Notes: generated by a model not told the origin, from the sequence alone. A stretch of DNA of 64,000 nucleotides from Tomocerus qinae (GCA_020055645.1 CM034546.1:135057875-135121874); one strand, 5' to 3'; positions 10,887-23,220 are shown, counted from the stretch's first letter. Made by a program: numbers and translations.

Positions 10887-12839
10887 ATGGAATTATCAAC
10901 TCAACTCTTGAATTGGGTGCAAACGTTTTCAGCATGTCACATAAATACACTCATTGGAAATATAAGTATAGAGAAGATTATGTTTTCTAGTTTCCACCAT
11001 CCGTTGACAATTTACACGGAATCTGAATATAAAAAAATGCGCATAGACAATAAAAGACACCTTTTGGACCACCAAAAGTTCTTAACGTGCTTAGCATATT
11101 TCTATTACAATTTAACGGAAACAATTCTTGACGACACATTTAAAGCAGTGGAATTTTCAAATATCTACCATGGCTACTTTGTGAATTTCATTTCCTCCCA
11201 TTCTAGTCATCGGAATTCCTTTTTAGCTAAAGGAGAGGAAATGGTGAGATATACAGAAAAATATTGTAACTGTTTCCATTTAAAATGGATTTTGGTTGAC
11301 TTGGATGTGCCCAATGTTGCTAGCCATTGTTACTGGTGTGGAGGACAGCGTCATAGTTTCCGGAGACTTAGATTTTTACCACAAAATGTATCTTTATGGA
11401 AAACTACGTTGGATTTACATTTAATGACTACAGTGGATCAACAATCCAACGTGCCTTACATTATATGCGGCGAATCAAATGAAGTGACTTCAAGCACAAT
11501 TCAATCATTTGAGTCAACTCCTAGAAATTTTTTTCAAACTATTTATTCAGTTGCTTTAGAAAATTCAGCTAATTGGACTGCAAAAGGAATGAATTACTTT
11601 GACTATTTTTTGAGGAGAATCTCTCCTCTTTCTCTAATTTGTCCAGAAAGTCAGTGGACAGATACAAACACAGACTTTATCCCGATTGGCATGGACTGCT
11701 ACAATTTTGTCACTTGTGATGGAGTTCAAGTGCATAATAATTTAGACGGAAAAGTGTTTATTCATCCCTGGGACAATCAAGTTTGGATGGGCATAATTAT
11801 TACATTTTTCATGATTAATATTCTTTTCAAAATTTACTTGAAAGATAAAATCGGGTTTCCGCCTGTTCTGATGATACTTTCTATTGTCTTGGACCAACCG
11901 AGCAGAATATGGAAACGAGTTGATTGTTTTATTTTATACGTTTCTTCGTGGCTATTAATGGGAGTCGTGCTTAATAATTTCTACAAAGGATATGCCACTT
12001 CAGATTTGACAGTTCCTAAGAAAATCACATTTTTAATGACTTTTCAACAACTAATTGATCTTAATTTTACTGTCTACACTCCCATCGTCACAGAATTCGG
12101 CTTAATGTCAGGGATGACCATTTATTTTCCCCCATTAAGGAAATTAAGCAGTTTCCAATTTGGGATACGATTGTTACAATTTTTGAATAATAATGAAAAT
12201 CATCGAATTTTAAGGGAAATGTATGGCAATCTCAATTTGACCAAAGTGGCATTAATGCTAGAAGAGATTCCAGAAATCGGTTTTCATCAAAATATGTCCA
12301 CTTGCGAAAAAATAGCCTATGCAGATCTACAAGAACATATTGAGGATTTCACAGAAATGAATCCAAAGCCTATGAAAAAATATCACAATAAAGGAGATCG
12401 ACGCCTATTCCACATTGGCTTAGAATGTGTGTTACCCCAAATTACTATGTGGACATTGCAAAACATGGTCAACTTGCAAATACAAAATAGAATCAAAATA
12501 TTGTTTCATTCAGGATTGTACTATAAAATCAAAAGCGATTCTCGTAAAATCAAACAAAAAAAGTATGTCGTTCGCTCTGGGAAGTTAAGAAGCAATTCAA
12601 GTCAAACTGTCAGGAGAACTAGGAAGAAATCAAAAATTGATATAAAATTCACTCCTACAGTTCCATTGTCTTTGTCATCAAACATAATTTTTGTTTTCTT
12701 AATGTTCCAATTTGGCTGCTTAGTTGCAATTGGAGGTTTCATTTATGAAAAGATTTTAGTCAAATTTAGTGCCACGAATGTTACACCTATCATTAGAGTA
12801 CCAAAAAATCCAGTAATTAAAATTGTTTTTTACAAATAG
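10887..12839 (+). CDS. Divergent ionotropic-receptor-like protein (copy 3 of the CYWCGG group)
   Basis: A single-exon receptor of 650 residues. The open frame extends upstream to a TTG at 10878, but the first ATG is at 10887 and gives M-E-L-S-T-Q-L, aligned with the starts at 2101 and 31406, so I chose it. The IR layout has M1 near residue 294, a pore stretch ending in LDQPSRIWKR, M2 near 346-368 and M3 near 598-620. The HCYWCGG and DCYNFVTCDG motifs are kept. It is closer to the gene at 31406 than to the two genes before it (shared FVNFISSHS, VDCFIL, NNFYKGYATSDL), so the group has two sub-lineages that are not ordered along the contig. No signal peptide is seen. Confidence 0.85.
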   Translation: MELSTQLLNWVQTFSACHINTLIGNISIEKIMFSSFHHPLTIYTESEYKKMRIDNKRHLLDHQKFLTCLAYFYYNLTETILDDTFKAVEFSNIYHGYFVNFISSHSSHRNSFLAKGEEMVRYTEKYCNCFHLKWILVDLDVPNVASHCYWCGGQRHSFRRLRFLPQNVSLWKTTLDLHLMTTVDQQSNVPYIICGESNEVTSSTIQSFESTPRNFFQTIYSVALENSANWTAKGMNYFDYFLRRISPLSLICPESQWTDTNTDFIPIGMDCYNFVTCDGVQVHNNLDGKVFIHPWDNQVWMGIIITFFMINILFKIYLKDKIGFPPVLMILSIVLDQPSRIWKRVDCFILYVSSWLLMGVVLNNFYKGYATSDLTVPKKITFLMTFQQLIDLNFTVYTPIVTEFGLMSGMTIYFPPLRKLSSFQFGIRLLQFLNNNENHRILREMYGNLNLTKVALMLEEIPEIGFHQNMSTCEKIAYADLQEHIEDFTEMNPKPMKKYHNKGDRRLFHIGLECVLPQITMWTLQNMVNLQIQNRIKILFHSGLYYKIKSDSRKIKQKKYVVRSGKLRSNSSQTVRRTRKKSKIDIKFTPTVPLSLSSNIIFVFLMFQFGCLVAIGGFIYEKILVKFSATNVTPIIRVPKNPVIKIVFYK

Positions 12840-13510
12840 CTTTAACAAAATTCTTAATTCAAGAAAAGCTATTTATATTTAGTAAATTAAAAAGCCACTC
12901 AACAATCAAGCTGCGAATAAAAACTCAATTTCCGCATGACATCCAATTTTGAGTTTTTACACTCAGGGTTTTCTTTGTATGATATGGCAAATTTTGTTAA
13001 TTTGGAAATGTTATTGTAATTTATGCTATAATATAATAAGTTAACTACACGGTTATTGCAATGCGCTACATTTTTATGTATCCTTCTTTAAAAAAAATGT
13101 AAGCCATGCTTGGTTTTAAAACTTAGACAACTACCCTTGAAACAGGTGCATTATTAAATTGATGTAATAAAGAAAAAATGCTTCAAAAGTTTTATGCATT
13201 TGTTATTGTGGTGCACACAAAATTTCAAAAGTGAGCAAGCAACGAACTGTCCAGAACACAATTTTAGGGATTGCTTGAACATGTGACAAGAATTGTCGTA
13301 TGTATAAACATTTTATTAAGTTTTTATATCTATTGTGTTTCTGGCATCCTTCTAAATACATCCTTGATCACTAAAACAAACAAAAAAGTGTTAGATAGAC
13401 TCGTGAAAGAATTTAATGATGCAAAACGTAATTAATATCTTAATAATAAAAGCACTTTCTAAAAAGTTTACAATGGTAAATCTGAGATATTTTGTAGATA
13501 CTAAAGAACA
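12840..13510. other. Intergenic between convergent receptor genes
   Basis: AT-rich, separating two receptors that converge. Nothing else was recognised. Confidence 0.6.
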
Positions 13511-15787
13511 TTATTTGAAACTATGAAGCAGTAGTGTCAACAAATATTTAATTTTTTTAGCGAAATCTCGACAAATATTAAAAGAAAGTTCTATTCCAAA
13601 AATGACAGAACTAAAAATAATGGCAAATACATAAATGTAATAAACGGACATGACATTTGAACTATTTAAAGGCCGGTTTTTGTTGAAATTTTCAATTTTT
13701 GGGAATCCGGAAAAGTTATAATGGATTTTTAAATGTAGTCGGACTTGTTTTTCTTCCAAATATAAATTCCAATTCTCAAATAGATTGTATATTCCGGAAC
13801 TCATAATACTTTGCATTCTTTGAACCAATAAATAATTATTAAAAGTGTATGGAATTGATATTTGTTTTTGGGTCGTAAAAATATTTTGAGTTCTTCGGAT
13901 GTAAACGATGTTTCGAAATAAATATTTTTCAAAAACATTGAGCCATTTGTCAGAGCCTACAAATGCACTGTATTTACAGTTTTTCAAAAAGTTATAGTTG
14001 TTAATAAAAAGTGGAAACTCTTTGGGATCTGCCAAACTTGTTAATGTCCCTGTGAGAAACTTTGAAGGAAATCGCGAAAGGATTTTTAAAACAAATTGCA
14101 AGGTTGAATTGTTTCGATTAGAAACGATGACACTATACAACTTCGTTTTGTCAATAGTATATTCCTTGAAAATGCGGGATAGCTTAAATTGTTGAGGTAC
14201 ATGGTAGCTAGAAAGTTTTCCAAATAAATCTTTATATCTGGAAACTTCCTTTTCGGTCCAATCAGATTTATTGCAGGGCAAAATATTTGATGTATTCATG
14301 CCAAAGAGAATGTACTCTAATCTTGCATCGGTACATATAGGTACGCCAATAAAATGTGAATTATATTTAACAATATTGGAGTAATCCTGGAACTTCAATT
14401 GTGTAATCCAGTCGATCAAATCCTTGTTTAAAATGGAAATGGTGAAATTGTCCAGGTCTTTAAATTGCTTATAATGACTGTCAATTTTTCTGGGTGAAAA
14501 AAGCTGGCTAACAATAATAGATTTATAACCATTACTTAAAATAACTCCTACCACAATCCAAATGCCAAATGTTAAAATTAATTTCACTTTGTTCCGTTTT
14601 AAATTAAAACTCACCCCTTGTTCTAACAAAACCGTTAAATATTGTAAAACTACATTTAACAGTTGAACTAAATTTTTGGACTTGGAAGTAAAATTTTGGT
14701 GACTTATATTTGTTATAATATAAACGCTGTAAAAGGATACAAAAGAAACTAATACAAGTGACAAAAGTATCATGAACCAAGTTATTTTGTCGAACGGCAT
14801 AATGTACATTTGCCAATAACCATCTTCTTCTATTCCTGAACAGGTGATCCAATTCCAGTTTTCTTCTCCAGTGTTCACATATAATGAGTGTGAATATAAT
14901 TTTCTTCCTTTTGAGAAGGGGAATTTTAATAGTAGTGAATAAATAGCTTGTTCAAAATCAATAGATTGATTCTTTAGCGATTTAAATGGTGACACAATTA
15001 TAGCAGATGTACTATTCCAAAAGTTATTGTCTTCATAAAAACTTAATACGTTTGTTCCATTTTCCAAAATTTGACGACAATAACCAGTTGTAGGAAATTT
15101 TTTAAACCTATGAATATAAATGTACTTTACAAAATTTATTAGTGTTCCAGTTTTCAAAATTGTGAAGTTAGTTTCCATTAACAAAGCTACAGTATAACGG
15201 ATTCTGTTGCACTTTACAAAACAATTTTTACAGTAAAGAGAAGCTCTATGAAGAAAAGAATTTCCTTTCCAGTCAGTTTGTACTTCAAAATAAATAGGAT
15301 ACCTTGGAATGGAAAGGATGAATTCATGATCAAGTAATGTTAAGTAATTAAGTAAGGCTCGGTGTAAATTATATAACAAATTTTCAGGCAGGATCAAAAT
15401 TTCGTATCCGAAAATCTCTCTACAAAAATTATCATCAATATCGCAGTAAATTTCATAAAATTTGTTTGTTTTCTTTTTTTGTAGAATAGTTATTCGTGCA
15501 CACATTAATTCCCATTTCTTCCAATCTAGATGACCCCTTACAGCTTTTGGTGACCTCACATTTTCAATGTTCATAATTTGGATTGGTAAAATATTGTAAT
15601 TTACAGGGAAAATTTCTGGAGCAACAGTATCGTGATAAATATAAACGATGCAAAACTGAGAAAAATAATTAAATATGGTATTAAAACCTTCTAATTTTAC
15701 AGGATGACTCTCTTCAACTTTGCTGACATCACATAAAGAGTAGCTATATAAAATTATCACAAATTCCAATGAAACAAGTAATTTCAT
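13511..15787 (-). CDS. Divergent ionotropic-receptor-like protein with signal peptide
   Basis: A 758-residue single-exon protein. Residues 1-19 (MKLLVSLEFVIILYSYSLC) form a signal peptide. The S1 region is long and has a cluster of cysteines (CKNCFVKC near residue 190). M1 is near residues 333-358, followed by a pore stretch ending LLEQGVSF, M2 near 402-425 (GIWIVVGVILSNGYK), S2, then M3 near 707-730. This is the IR plan, but outside the pore it shares little with the CYWCGG group and lacks that motif. Orientation is opposite to the other receptors. Likely a membrane chemoreceptor subunit; ligand unknown. Confidence 0.8.
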   Translation of the reverse strand: MKLLVSLEFVIILYSYSLCDVSKVEESHPVKLEGFNTIFNYFSQFCIVYIYHDTVAPEIFPVNYNILPIQIMNIENVRSPKAVRGHLDWKKWELMCARITILQKKKTNKFYEIYCDIDDNFCREIFGYEILILPENLLYNLHRALLNYLTLLDHEFILSIPRYPIYFEVQTDWKGNSFLHRASLYCKNCFVKCNRIRYTVALLMETNFTILKTGTLINFVKYIYIHRFKKFPTTGYCRQILENGTNVLSFYEDNNFWNSTSAIIVSPFKSLKNQSIDFEQAIYSLLLKFPFSKGRKLYSHSLYVNTGEENWNWITCSGIEEDGYWQMYIMPFDKITWFMILLSLVLVSFVSFYSVYIITNISHQNFTSKSKNLVQLLNVVLQYLTVLLEQGVSFNLKRNKVKLILTFGIWIVVGVILSNGYKSIIVSQLFSPRKIDSHYKQFKDLDNFTISILNKDLIDWITQLKFQDYSNIVKYNSHFIGVPICTDARLEYILFGMNTSNILPCNKSDWTEKEVSRYKDLFGKLSSYHVPQQFKLSRIFKEYTIDKTKLYSVIVSNRNNSTLQFVLKILSRFPSKFLTGTLTSLADPKEFPLFINNYNFLKNCKYSAFVGSDKWLNVFEKYLFRNIVYIRRTQNIFTTQKQISIPYTFNNYLLVQRMQSIMSSGIYNLFENWNLYLEEKQVRLHLKIHYNFSGFPKIENFNKNRPLNSSNVMSVYYIYVFAIIFSSVIFGIELSFNICRDFAKKIKYLLTLLLHSFK

Positions 15788-17608
15788 TTTTTGTTACTGT
15801 ACAGACAATGAAAAATAAAGTCAATGCCAATTTCAATGCAACTACACACTATTTGTTTGACTTTATTGCAGTTAGCAGTTGGTGAGGCAGACACGACGAT
15901 TGAATTTTAAATAAACTCTAATCTCATATATATTCATATATTTCTTGAAAACCTCCCATAATAATGAATATTGTCAAATTGAACGCCCTGATTAATATTA
16001 TGGACAAACATACAAGTACATTAAAAAACCATGTAGAAGAGATATGTGAAAGAAGTAGGAGTAGAGTAAATACATAGGGACTGCGCTTTGCTTCTTATAA
16101 GTTATATAATAAGTTAAATTGAATAAGACAGTATATTATAATAGTATAAAAATTATGGATTTAGGAAAGGTGTGTATGAACATGGATTATCATACGAGAA
16201 TATATTTTAGAAATTAGAAATGATATTAAATTAATATTCATGTAAAAACCATTGTCGCGAATCATTTTTTACCAACACATTTACACGAGTATCATTTTCC
16301 TTGTTCCACCTTAAAATGTAAATATTATATGATGTCTTGACGCTCTACCTCTTTTATTTCGTTTGGTATTTGAAGGTTGATAAAATCAATATTGCTCTTA
16401 TATAAGTATAAAACCTTTAGCATTACGTCAATCATAAATTATTAAATATTGTCTATTTTCCACTTGTGCATGTACGGATAAGTCGTTGGTGGTCGTAGAT
16501 TCGTAAGTGTCAAACTCAATAATGTATGGATCACAAATATTTTGTGGATTGTCTGTTGTGCTAATATCTGTTCATGGAATGCAAATAATTTATCAACTCT
16601 TTGGGCATCTATACCTAATACCTAACATAATTCTTTCCACTATTTCATGGAATTATAAGTATTGTGGATACAATAAATTTTAGTAATAAAGTTTTTCCTA
16701 TTGATTTATTACACATTGCCATCGTATTATTGTTACCGTTTTTGCTGTTTGGCGTTTTATAGTAAGTTGAAATTAGGTTACAATACTTAATGTACGATTA
16801 ATGCCACATCAAAGTCCCTATTCATAACTTGATCTAAATGATAGACAGCCAAAAAGTATAAATCTCCAAACGAAAATTTGCACGATTTTTATTTTAGTGA
16901 ATATGTTTTAATGGCAGCCAGAAAACTTTTAGTCATTGAATGAATTTGGTACAGACGGGAGTCTGTCTATAGATATTTACTCGATTAAACTATTTTAGTT
17001 CAGCATACTTTGCACGAAAGGTCAGATTACTATTCATTAGCTTAAAAAAATTGTATATCCAATCAAGATAAAATTGTAATTTGGTTGTAGAAAGTCAGTA
17101 GAGCAAAGAAATCAGAGTGAAGAATGTAGAAAGCCTATCTTTGCATGTATAGGAATATAAACTGAAACAAGCTTAGATTATCAGGGTCAGTTTATGAAGT
17201 TGTGAGTGCCCTTTGGGAATCATTATTTTAGGGCTAAGGCGAAGGACTGCCTTTCCTTTTTCCTGAGCGGGAAACAAAACAATCATTACTACATAACTCT
17301 ATTTTTGTACCTAAATAAAAGCTAGTGGCAATAAATAATTCTAAAAATATATAAAGACAATTTTTTAAAGACATTTAAAGGGAATACACAAACGTATCTA
17401 CTAAATTTTATTTCCATAAGCATAGTTAGGTCCATTTTATCATTCAAAAATTAGTGTTAAAATTTACATTGGAATAAAGTGTCTTTGAGTGTATATTCAA
17501 ATTGTTTAAACTCTATTTTTAGAATTAGACCGATTAAAACAAATAGCACATGTAAAATATTAATTCCAGTGTGTTACACATCTTAGTCCACTATTTTAGT
17601 CTGGAAAA
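15788..17608. other. Intergenic
   Basis: AT-rich 1.8-kb spacer between divergent genes (receptor on minus, UDP-glycosyltransferase on plus). It must hold both promoters, but no motif is clear enough to call. Confidence 0.55.
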
Positions 17609-19589
17609 ATGGGGAAAACGATTTGTCTTATAACAATTACAATACTCGGGTTTATGGAAGTTGTTTCTGCTTCCAAGATTTTATTTGTTCTTCCATTGTC
17701 TTTGAAAAGTGAGACGAATTTGTTTTTTCCGATTGCTAAAGAATTGTGTTTACGGGGGCACAGAATTACATATATTTCGCCATATGTGCCACCCGAAGCT
17801 AAACAGTTAGAGAATTTCACATCATTGACTCCAATAGATGCTCTCCAAGATACGGATCTTTTTAAGAACGAAAACATCCTAGAAAATAGAAAAGAAACAA
17901 AAAATAAGTTCTCGTATTTGATGAGTGTCAATATATCTTTTATATCGAATAATTGTCACAAAGTATATCAAAACAAAGATTTCCAAAGAATTTTAAAAGA
18001 CTCTTACGATTTAATATTTATGAGTGGATTCTTTAACAACTGCTTCAACGGCCTTGTCCACAAATTAAGAGTTCCATTCATCCTAATGACTTCTATGCCC
18101 ACACCTCACTGGATTACTGACATGACTGGATTTCGACCACCGAGTTCATTTGTGCCTATTCCCCTCTTAGAATTTTCGGACGAAATGAATTTTTCACAAC
18201 GATTTGTTAATACCCTGACAGTTTGGCTGTTTACACTCATGGGCACTGTCTTCTTTCAATCTGAACATACTCAAATCTACAGGCAATATTTGGGGAAGGA
18301 TTATCCAGAATCCTCAGCCATTGAAGCAAATGTCAGTTTGATTATGTCCAACAGTAATTTTGTTCTGAATTTCCCAAGACCAATCTTACCGGGATCAATT
18401 GTTGAAGTTGGAGGAGTACACTGCAGGCAACCCGAAAAATTGCCCCAGGTAAATAAAAACATACACTAGATGACTATAGAATACAATTTCAGTAAAAGTG
18501 TCAATTAATGTTTTTTAATTACGTTTTCTTATTTTAAATTCTAATTTTATAAGTAAGGCTGATTTTTTTAAACAGGAGCTGCAAGATTTCTTTTTAGAAG
18601 CGCATCATGGTGTGATATATTTTAGCCTTGGCTCCATCATAAAACCTTCGAAATTCCCAGAAGCAACTCGGAAGATATTTACTAATGTATTTTCTAGATT
18701 AGATCAAAATGTTTTGTGGAAATGGGATGGAGACACGATGGATGACTTGCCATCTAATGTTATGCTAAGTAAATGGATTCCTCAACAAGATGTATTAGGT
18801 AATCTCATTAATTTCACTTTTGCAATCCAATTTATATCTTTAGGTGTATAACTCATCAACAATGACTTAATTGCTTACGATTTCGCATTCAATAATGTTT
18901 CTATATTTAAATATTACTTGAATATTTCTAGGACATCAGAGCGTCCTCCTATTTATTACACATGGAGGTCTTTTAAGTACGCAGGAATCTGTATATCATG
19001 GCAAGCCTGTTTTGGGAATTCCCATTTTTGTTGATCAGGATATAAATATGGCTCAAGCAGAAAAACTAGGATATGCGCTTACCTTGGAAATTTCGGATCT
19101 CACCGAAGAAAAGTTGGAAGTTAGCATTAGAGAAATGATCTCCAATTCAAAGTTAGTTTTTTATTGTTGATTTATACAGTATTACTAAAGAAGAAACCTG
19201 ACACACCTAGAGTTACAATTTATAAAAATTTCTATTGGTATTATATTTACCCCCAATAAACATGTCATTTATAAATTTAATTTGTATATTACAGATATTT
19301 AAAGAGAGCCAAAGAATTAGCAACTATTTTTAAGGACCAACCGCAAACTCCACTCCAAACGGCAGTTTATTGGGTGGAATATATTTTACGGCACGATGGT
19401 GCACCTCACCTAAGATCATCAGCTAGACTTCTCAATTACTTTCAATATCATTGTTATGATACGGTGGCTGTAGTTTTGTTGCTAATAATGGGAGCACTTG
19501 TAATCTTATATCTGACCATCGTGAATTTCTGCAAGAAAAATTTACAGTTAAAAAGAGTTCCGAATGCAAACACCAAAAAAACTAAATAA
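17609..19589 (+). CDS. UDP-glycosyltransferase (UGT), four exons
   Basis: Exons 17609-18448, 18576-18798, 18932-19151 and 19295-19589; all junctions are GT-AG and in frame, giving 525 residues, normal for a UGT. Family members transfer a sugar from a UDP-sugar to small lipophilic compounds on the lumenal side of the endoplasmic reticulum, a detoxification role. Residues 1-21 are a signal peptide. The UGT signature lies near residues 360-403, with FITHGG, the VYHGKPVLGIP stretch and the DQ sugar-contact pair. A transmembrane helix near 483-505 is followed by a short basic tail ending KKTK, which fits a dilysine ER-retrieval signal. An AATAAA signal follows the stop. The gene looks intact. Confidence 0.95.
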
Positions 19590-20364
19590 AAACGTACATA
19601 TTGTAGAAGAACTTAAAATAAATTTTGAAAACAATATAAGATCTTCAACTACATTGTACATCTCCATAATTATTTATATTTTCATTTGTGTTATATAAAA
19701 AATAGTAGGCATTATTAAGGCGTGGAGGTGCTTTCGCGGTTTCTAAGAGCCACTAAGAGGGAACGTAAATCATAATGGTTTGTAAAAACCAGTTATTCAG
19801 GAATTTTTTCAATTTTTAGCCTTTCTTGATAAAAAGTGTAATCGCGGAATTTATTCGGGGGATCCCTCCACCTGTGATATTAATATAACTATTGCTATCG
19901 GTTAAAATGTATTTTCTATTCAATTCATGTCCTTATATTTAAAAACACGTCACATATTTAGTTCAGAAAACGCTTTCTCAAACAGTAGCCTAACAACTTT
20001 TTTCCTTGATCGGAACTGAACGAGTAACTTTTTGAAATTAATTCCAGATGGTCTTTTACTACACAGAACGGTAACCCGTGATGTGAACAAGTATTACATG
20101 ACTGCATCATATTATAATCTTTGTCTCAGTTACGCAGTCGAATTCTATTTTGTATATAAATAAAGTAAACAGCCTTGAAAATAATAGTTATTTTTATTTA
20201 CGTCAATAAAACTTTTTATAAAAATTATAAAAAGAAATATTGGCATGCCTTCTCCAGCAGAGAACAATTTTCCGACTCAGTAAGCAACCGGTTTCAAACA
20301 AGTCTCCGTAATTGAACAGTCTCGTAGGATTAGGATTCTACATATATCATTATCATTTATATAA

Positions 20365-21465
20365 TCGTGTTGTTCGAGTTGCGCAGTGAAAAATTCTGTA
20401 GGTATATTTGTTTATATAATCGTGTGTTAATTTGCCGCTCTGATAACGCAGCTAAGTAGAAGCCAGTCTTAAACTTTACCTAAATGTGGTAAATCTCAAC
20501 AAATCTATATTTCATAACAATGCAGTTCATACATTCTGTATGCAAATATTTCCTGTTTTCAGTAGTGTGCTTAAGGTTCCTATTATTTTATGTGCGGGAA
20601 AATTTAAAATTTGACCATTTACATTGAAATTTGAACCAGAACACTCACTAGCTTTATTATAACAGGACCTAGGTCCGGTGACCAGTGTTGTACTAATGAC
20701 CACTTTTTTGCATTTTGACCAGGCCACTGGTCAAAATGGTCAAAATGGTCATAATGGTCAAAATGGTCAAAATGCGCGTCATCACTTGCACATGCGTACT
20801 AGACCCGCGCCTGTTTTAAATACTTAAACTGTTATCATATGTTTTGAATAACAAATCGTACCTAACTATATAGAATATCAAATATTTTCAATAGAAATAC
20901 GATCTTTAGCATAATTCAGTCAAATAAATACTCAACTTTAAGCATATTTAGGATAATAATAATGAATATTATGACTGGATGGTTATATCTGCACTGCATG
21001 TCCTCTTAAATTGGCTACGAAATATTAACTTATGTAACCTTCTACTACAGAAATCCTACGTCGGAGTCAGAAATAGGTATTTTAAATTTCTCTAGATACA
21101 TCACAGGTACGATGTAAGAATTATGTTGCCTTACAATCGAGAATATATACTTCTGAGAATGTAATTTTTATTATTTAATGTGCCCGTCATGAATTTAATC
21201 TGAAATTTTAAATACCGAATGCTACAAAATGAAATTATTGTCATACTGGTCATAAAAAGTACTTGTAAAATGTAAACAGCAATTCGTACATCTGCGGAAC
21301 TACGTAGCCTCCTTGGCTTTAATGTAGTTTCACAGTGCCCCAAATTACATTTTGACCATTTTGACCACTTTTCAATTTCATTTTGACCAGGCCATTTTGA
21401 CCATTATGGCCATTATGACCACTAGTGGTTTTAACCACTGCACAACACTGCCGGTGACCGGCTAG
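20365..21465 (+). mobile_element. Non-autonomous Helitron, copy 1, interrupted by a hAT element
   Basis: It begins TC after an A and ends CTAG before a T, and has a hairpin-forming GGACCTAGGTCC just upstream of the 3' end. These are Helitron hallmarks. A second copy is at 46786-47154, where the hairpin and 3' end are uninterrupted. Without the nested hAT and one target copy it is about 325 bases. It carries no gene. Its 3' end lies four bases from the TATA box of the CRAL-TRIO gene, and the equivalent place at about 24905 lacks it. Confidence 0.75.
20683..21450. mobile_element. hAT-type element with long inverted ends, nested in a Helitron
   Basis: The 768-base element starts CAGTGTTGT and ends ACAACACTG. 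It is flanked by a perfect 8-base target duplication CCGGTGAC (20675-20682 and 21451-21458). Both ends hold arrays of a TGGTCAAAA-type repeat, in opposite orientation. The related Helitron copy near 47130-47154 supplies the empty site. No transposase frame is present. Confidence 0.9.
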
Positions 21466-21468
21466 TAA

Positions 21469-21477
21469 TATATAAAG
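21469..21477 (+). promoter_or_regulatory. TATA box of CRAL-TRIO gene 1
   Basis: TATATAAAG, 105 bases before the ATG at 21574. The same box is kept in unit 2 at 24910-24918. The Helitron ends four bases upstream, so everything beyond the core promoter has been pushed about 1.1 kb away. Confidence 0.65.
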
Positions 21478-21573
21478 CGCTGGTTCAGCAATGCTATTTG
21501 CATTTATTCATTTTCAACCAAGAGTAGAAGAGCTTTTTGTAAATTATTCGTTCGTATAGATAAATTCCTGGAA

Positions 21574-23220
21574 ATGAAGTCATTTCTATTTATTTTGGGA
21601 CTTTTTTCGGTGTGTTTTGCTCAACAATTCCATACAACTCCTGAAATTAATGGAAAACGTAGCGAACTAGTGAAAGAGGTAATTTTCCCTTTGTCTATAA
21701 AAGTTGTCAATATTGTCACCCTTAACCATTAACCCAATTTCTCAAACTTCTTGAACAAATTAATAAAAATATAATTGTTTTTTACTCAACTATGCAAATG
21801 GATTGACCTACATATTATGTCAAATTCCGTTTCGTTAGATACTTCAAATAATCAAAACTAAAACACTAATTAGAATCCAAGTGGATAGTCAATTCCATAA
21901 TCTTCATGGAATCTAGAGAAGTCCAAAAATATTAAAATCATTAATAGCACTGAACATTAATTTCAGTTCCAGATTATAAATACCAAATTTCTTACTGATG
22001 ATTATTTTCGCTCTACTGATTTTGCCATTGGATTGCTTTCAAGTAAGATAAACTTTTAGCCCAATAAATATTAATTTTATGGCATTATTAAACAGTTGAT
22101 ATGGTTTTAAATATTTTTGAAATGCATAACAAAGGAAACAAATGGAATGTGTCTGCTGCATCTAAATCCTTGAAAAGGGTAAGTCTCCTTACGTTATAAA
22201 GCCTATACAATGTTATATTTCGCTAGGGGCATACACAATACACAATGATATATTACTTCTAAAGGAAAAATGAACTCAAAAACCACATCAACCCAAGGAA
22301 TCAGATTTCAGATAATTTTATTCCCTACATTCAGTAAATATGAAAGTAATTAATATATTTAATTGTTTTTCAAAGCTTGTCTTATGGCGTTCTGTCAACC
22401 ATATCGAAAAATTGGGTAAATTGGAAGTGGATTCTGAGGTATTAAAGTTTTTCCCGTATAAAATCACTACTGCCACAACTAAATACGAATGCCCTGGTAA
22501 TTCCCTAGAGAGTATAAATATTGATAATTTAATTTGGTTATTGACTAAAATATTTATTTATTTTCCATTATATAGTTTTCATAAACAAATCAGGAAAATG
22601 GTTACTAGCAGATTTTATTGAATCTCATGAGTATGTCCTAGATGCTATTAAACTGATGAATCAATTTACTGCACAATTGCTGGAAAAATCTCGCTTAGCT
22701 GTCTTGAATTCCAATTGCAGCCAAACTTTATTTATCAGTGATGCAAAGGGATATGCTATTAGAAACTTTGCCGAGGCCAATTGTAAGACAAAATTATCAA
22801 AATATGATATTTTTAAAATTTTAAAACAAATTGATTTTTTTAATTTTGTTTAGCTTTGAGTGGTCTAATTCACTTTGCCACAACTATCGACAATTATTAT
22901 CCAAATCTTTTCAAAAAATTTGTTGTATTAAATGGTAAGTAACTTCATAGATCATTTACAAATTATTGTATTTGGACTTGGAAAATATTATTTTAGTTAT
23001 TATTTTCAGTGTTAAAAAAAGTCATTATTTTTACCAATTAATGCTTTATACCTTTATTGTTTTAGCTAACACCAATTTAGTAACCGTTGTCAACATTTTG
23101 CTTCCGTATTTGGGACAAAGTTCAAAAGATTTCATTATCTTTCCAGAAGAAAGCGACAAGGCTCTGCCTTTTCTTAGTCAGTATGTTGATATCGACCAGT
23201 TGAAAAAGTTTATTAATTAG
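21574..23220 (+). CDS. Secreted CRAL-TRIO (Sec14-like) lipid-binding protein, copy 1
   Basis: Seven exons: 21574-21678, 21967-22042, 22096-22178, 22376-22496, 22576-22782, 22854-22934, 23066-23220; every junction is GT-AG and in frame, 275 residues. Residues 1-17 (MKSFLFILGLFSVCFAQ) are a signal peptide. Residues about 36-100 fit the CRAL-TRIO N-terminal helices (FLTDDYF, then LVLWRS). The lipid-binding fold follows: FISDAKGYA in place of the usual D-x-x-G turn, then NYYPNLFKKFVVLNA and a stretch like the gate helix and C-terminal helices (LLPYLGQSSKDFIIF). CRAL-TRIO proteins bind small lipids such as tocopherol, retinal or phosphoinositides. Most are cytosolic, so the signal peptide is notable. 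Ligand unknown. A tandem copy lies at 25004. Confidence 0.88.

Noticed and set aside
18612-18851. A separate small gene with UGT-like sequence
   Set aside because: It is exon 2 of the UGT running on into its intron.
20700-20790. A CRISPR-like or satellite array of TGGTCAAAA repeats
   Set aside because: The repeats are contiguous without spacers and are mirrored at the other end; they are the sub-terminal repeats of the hAT element.
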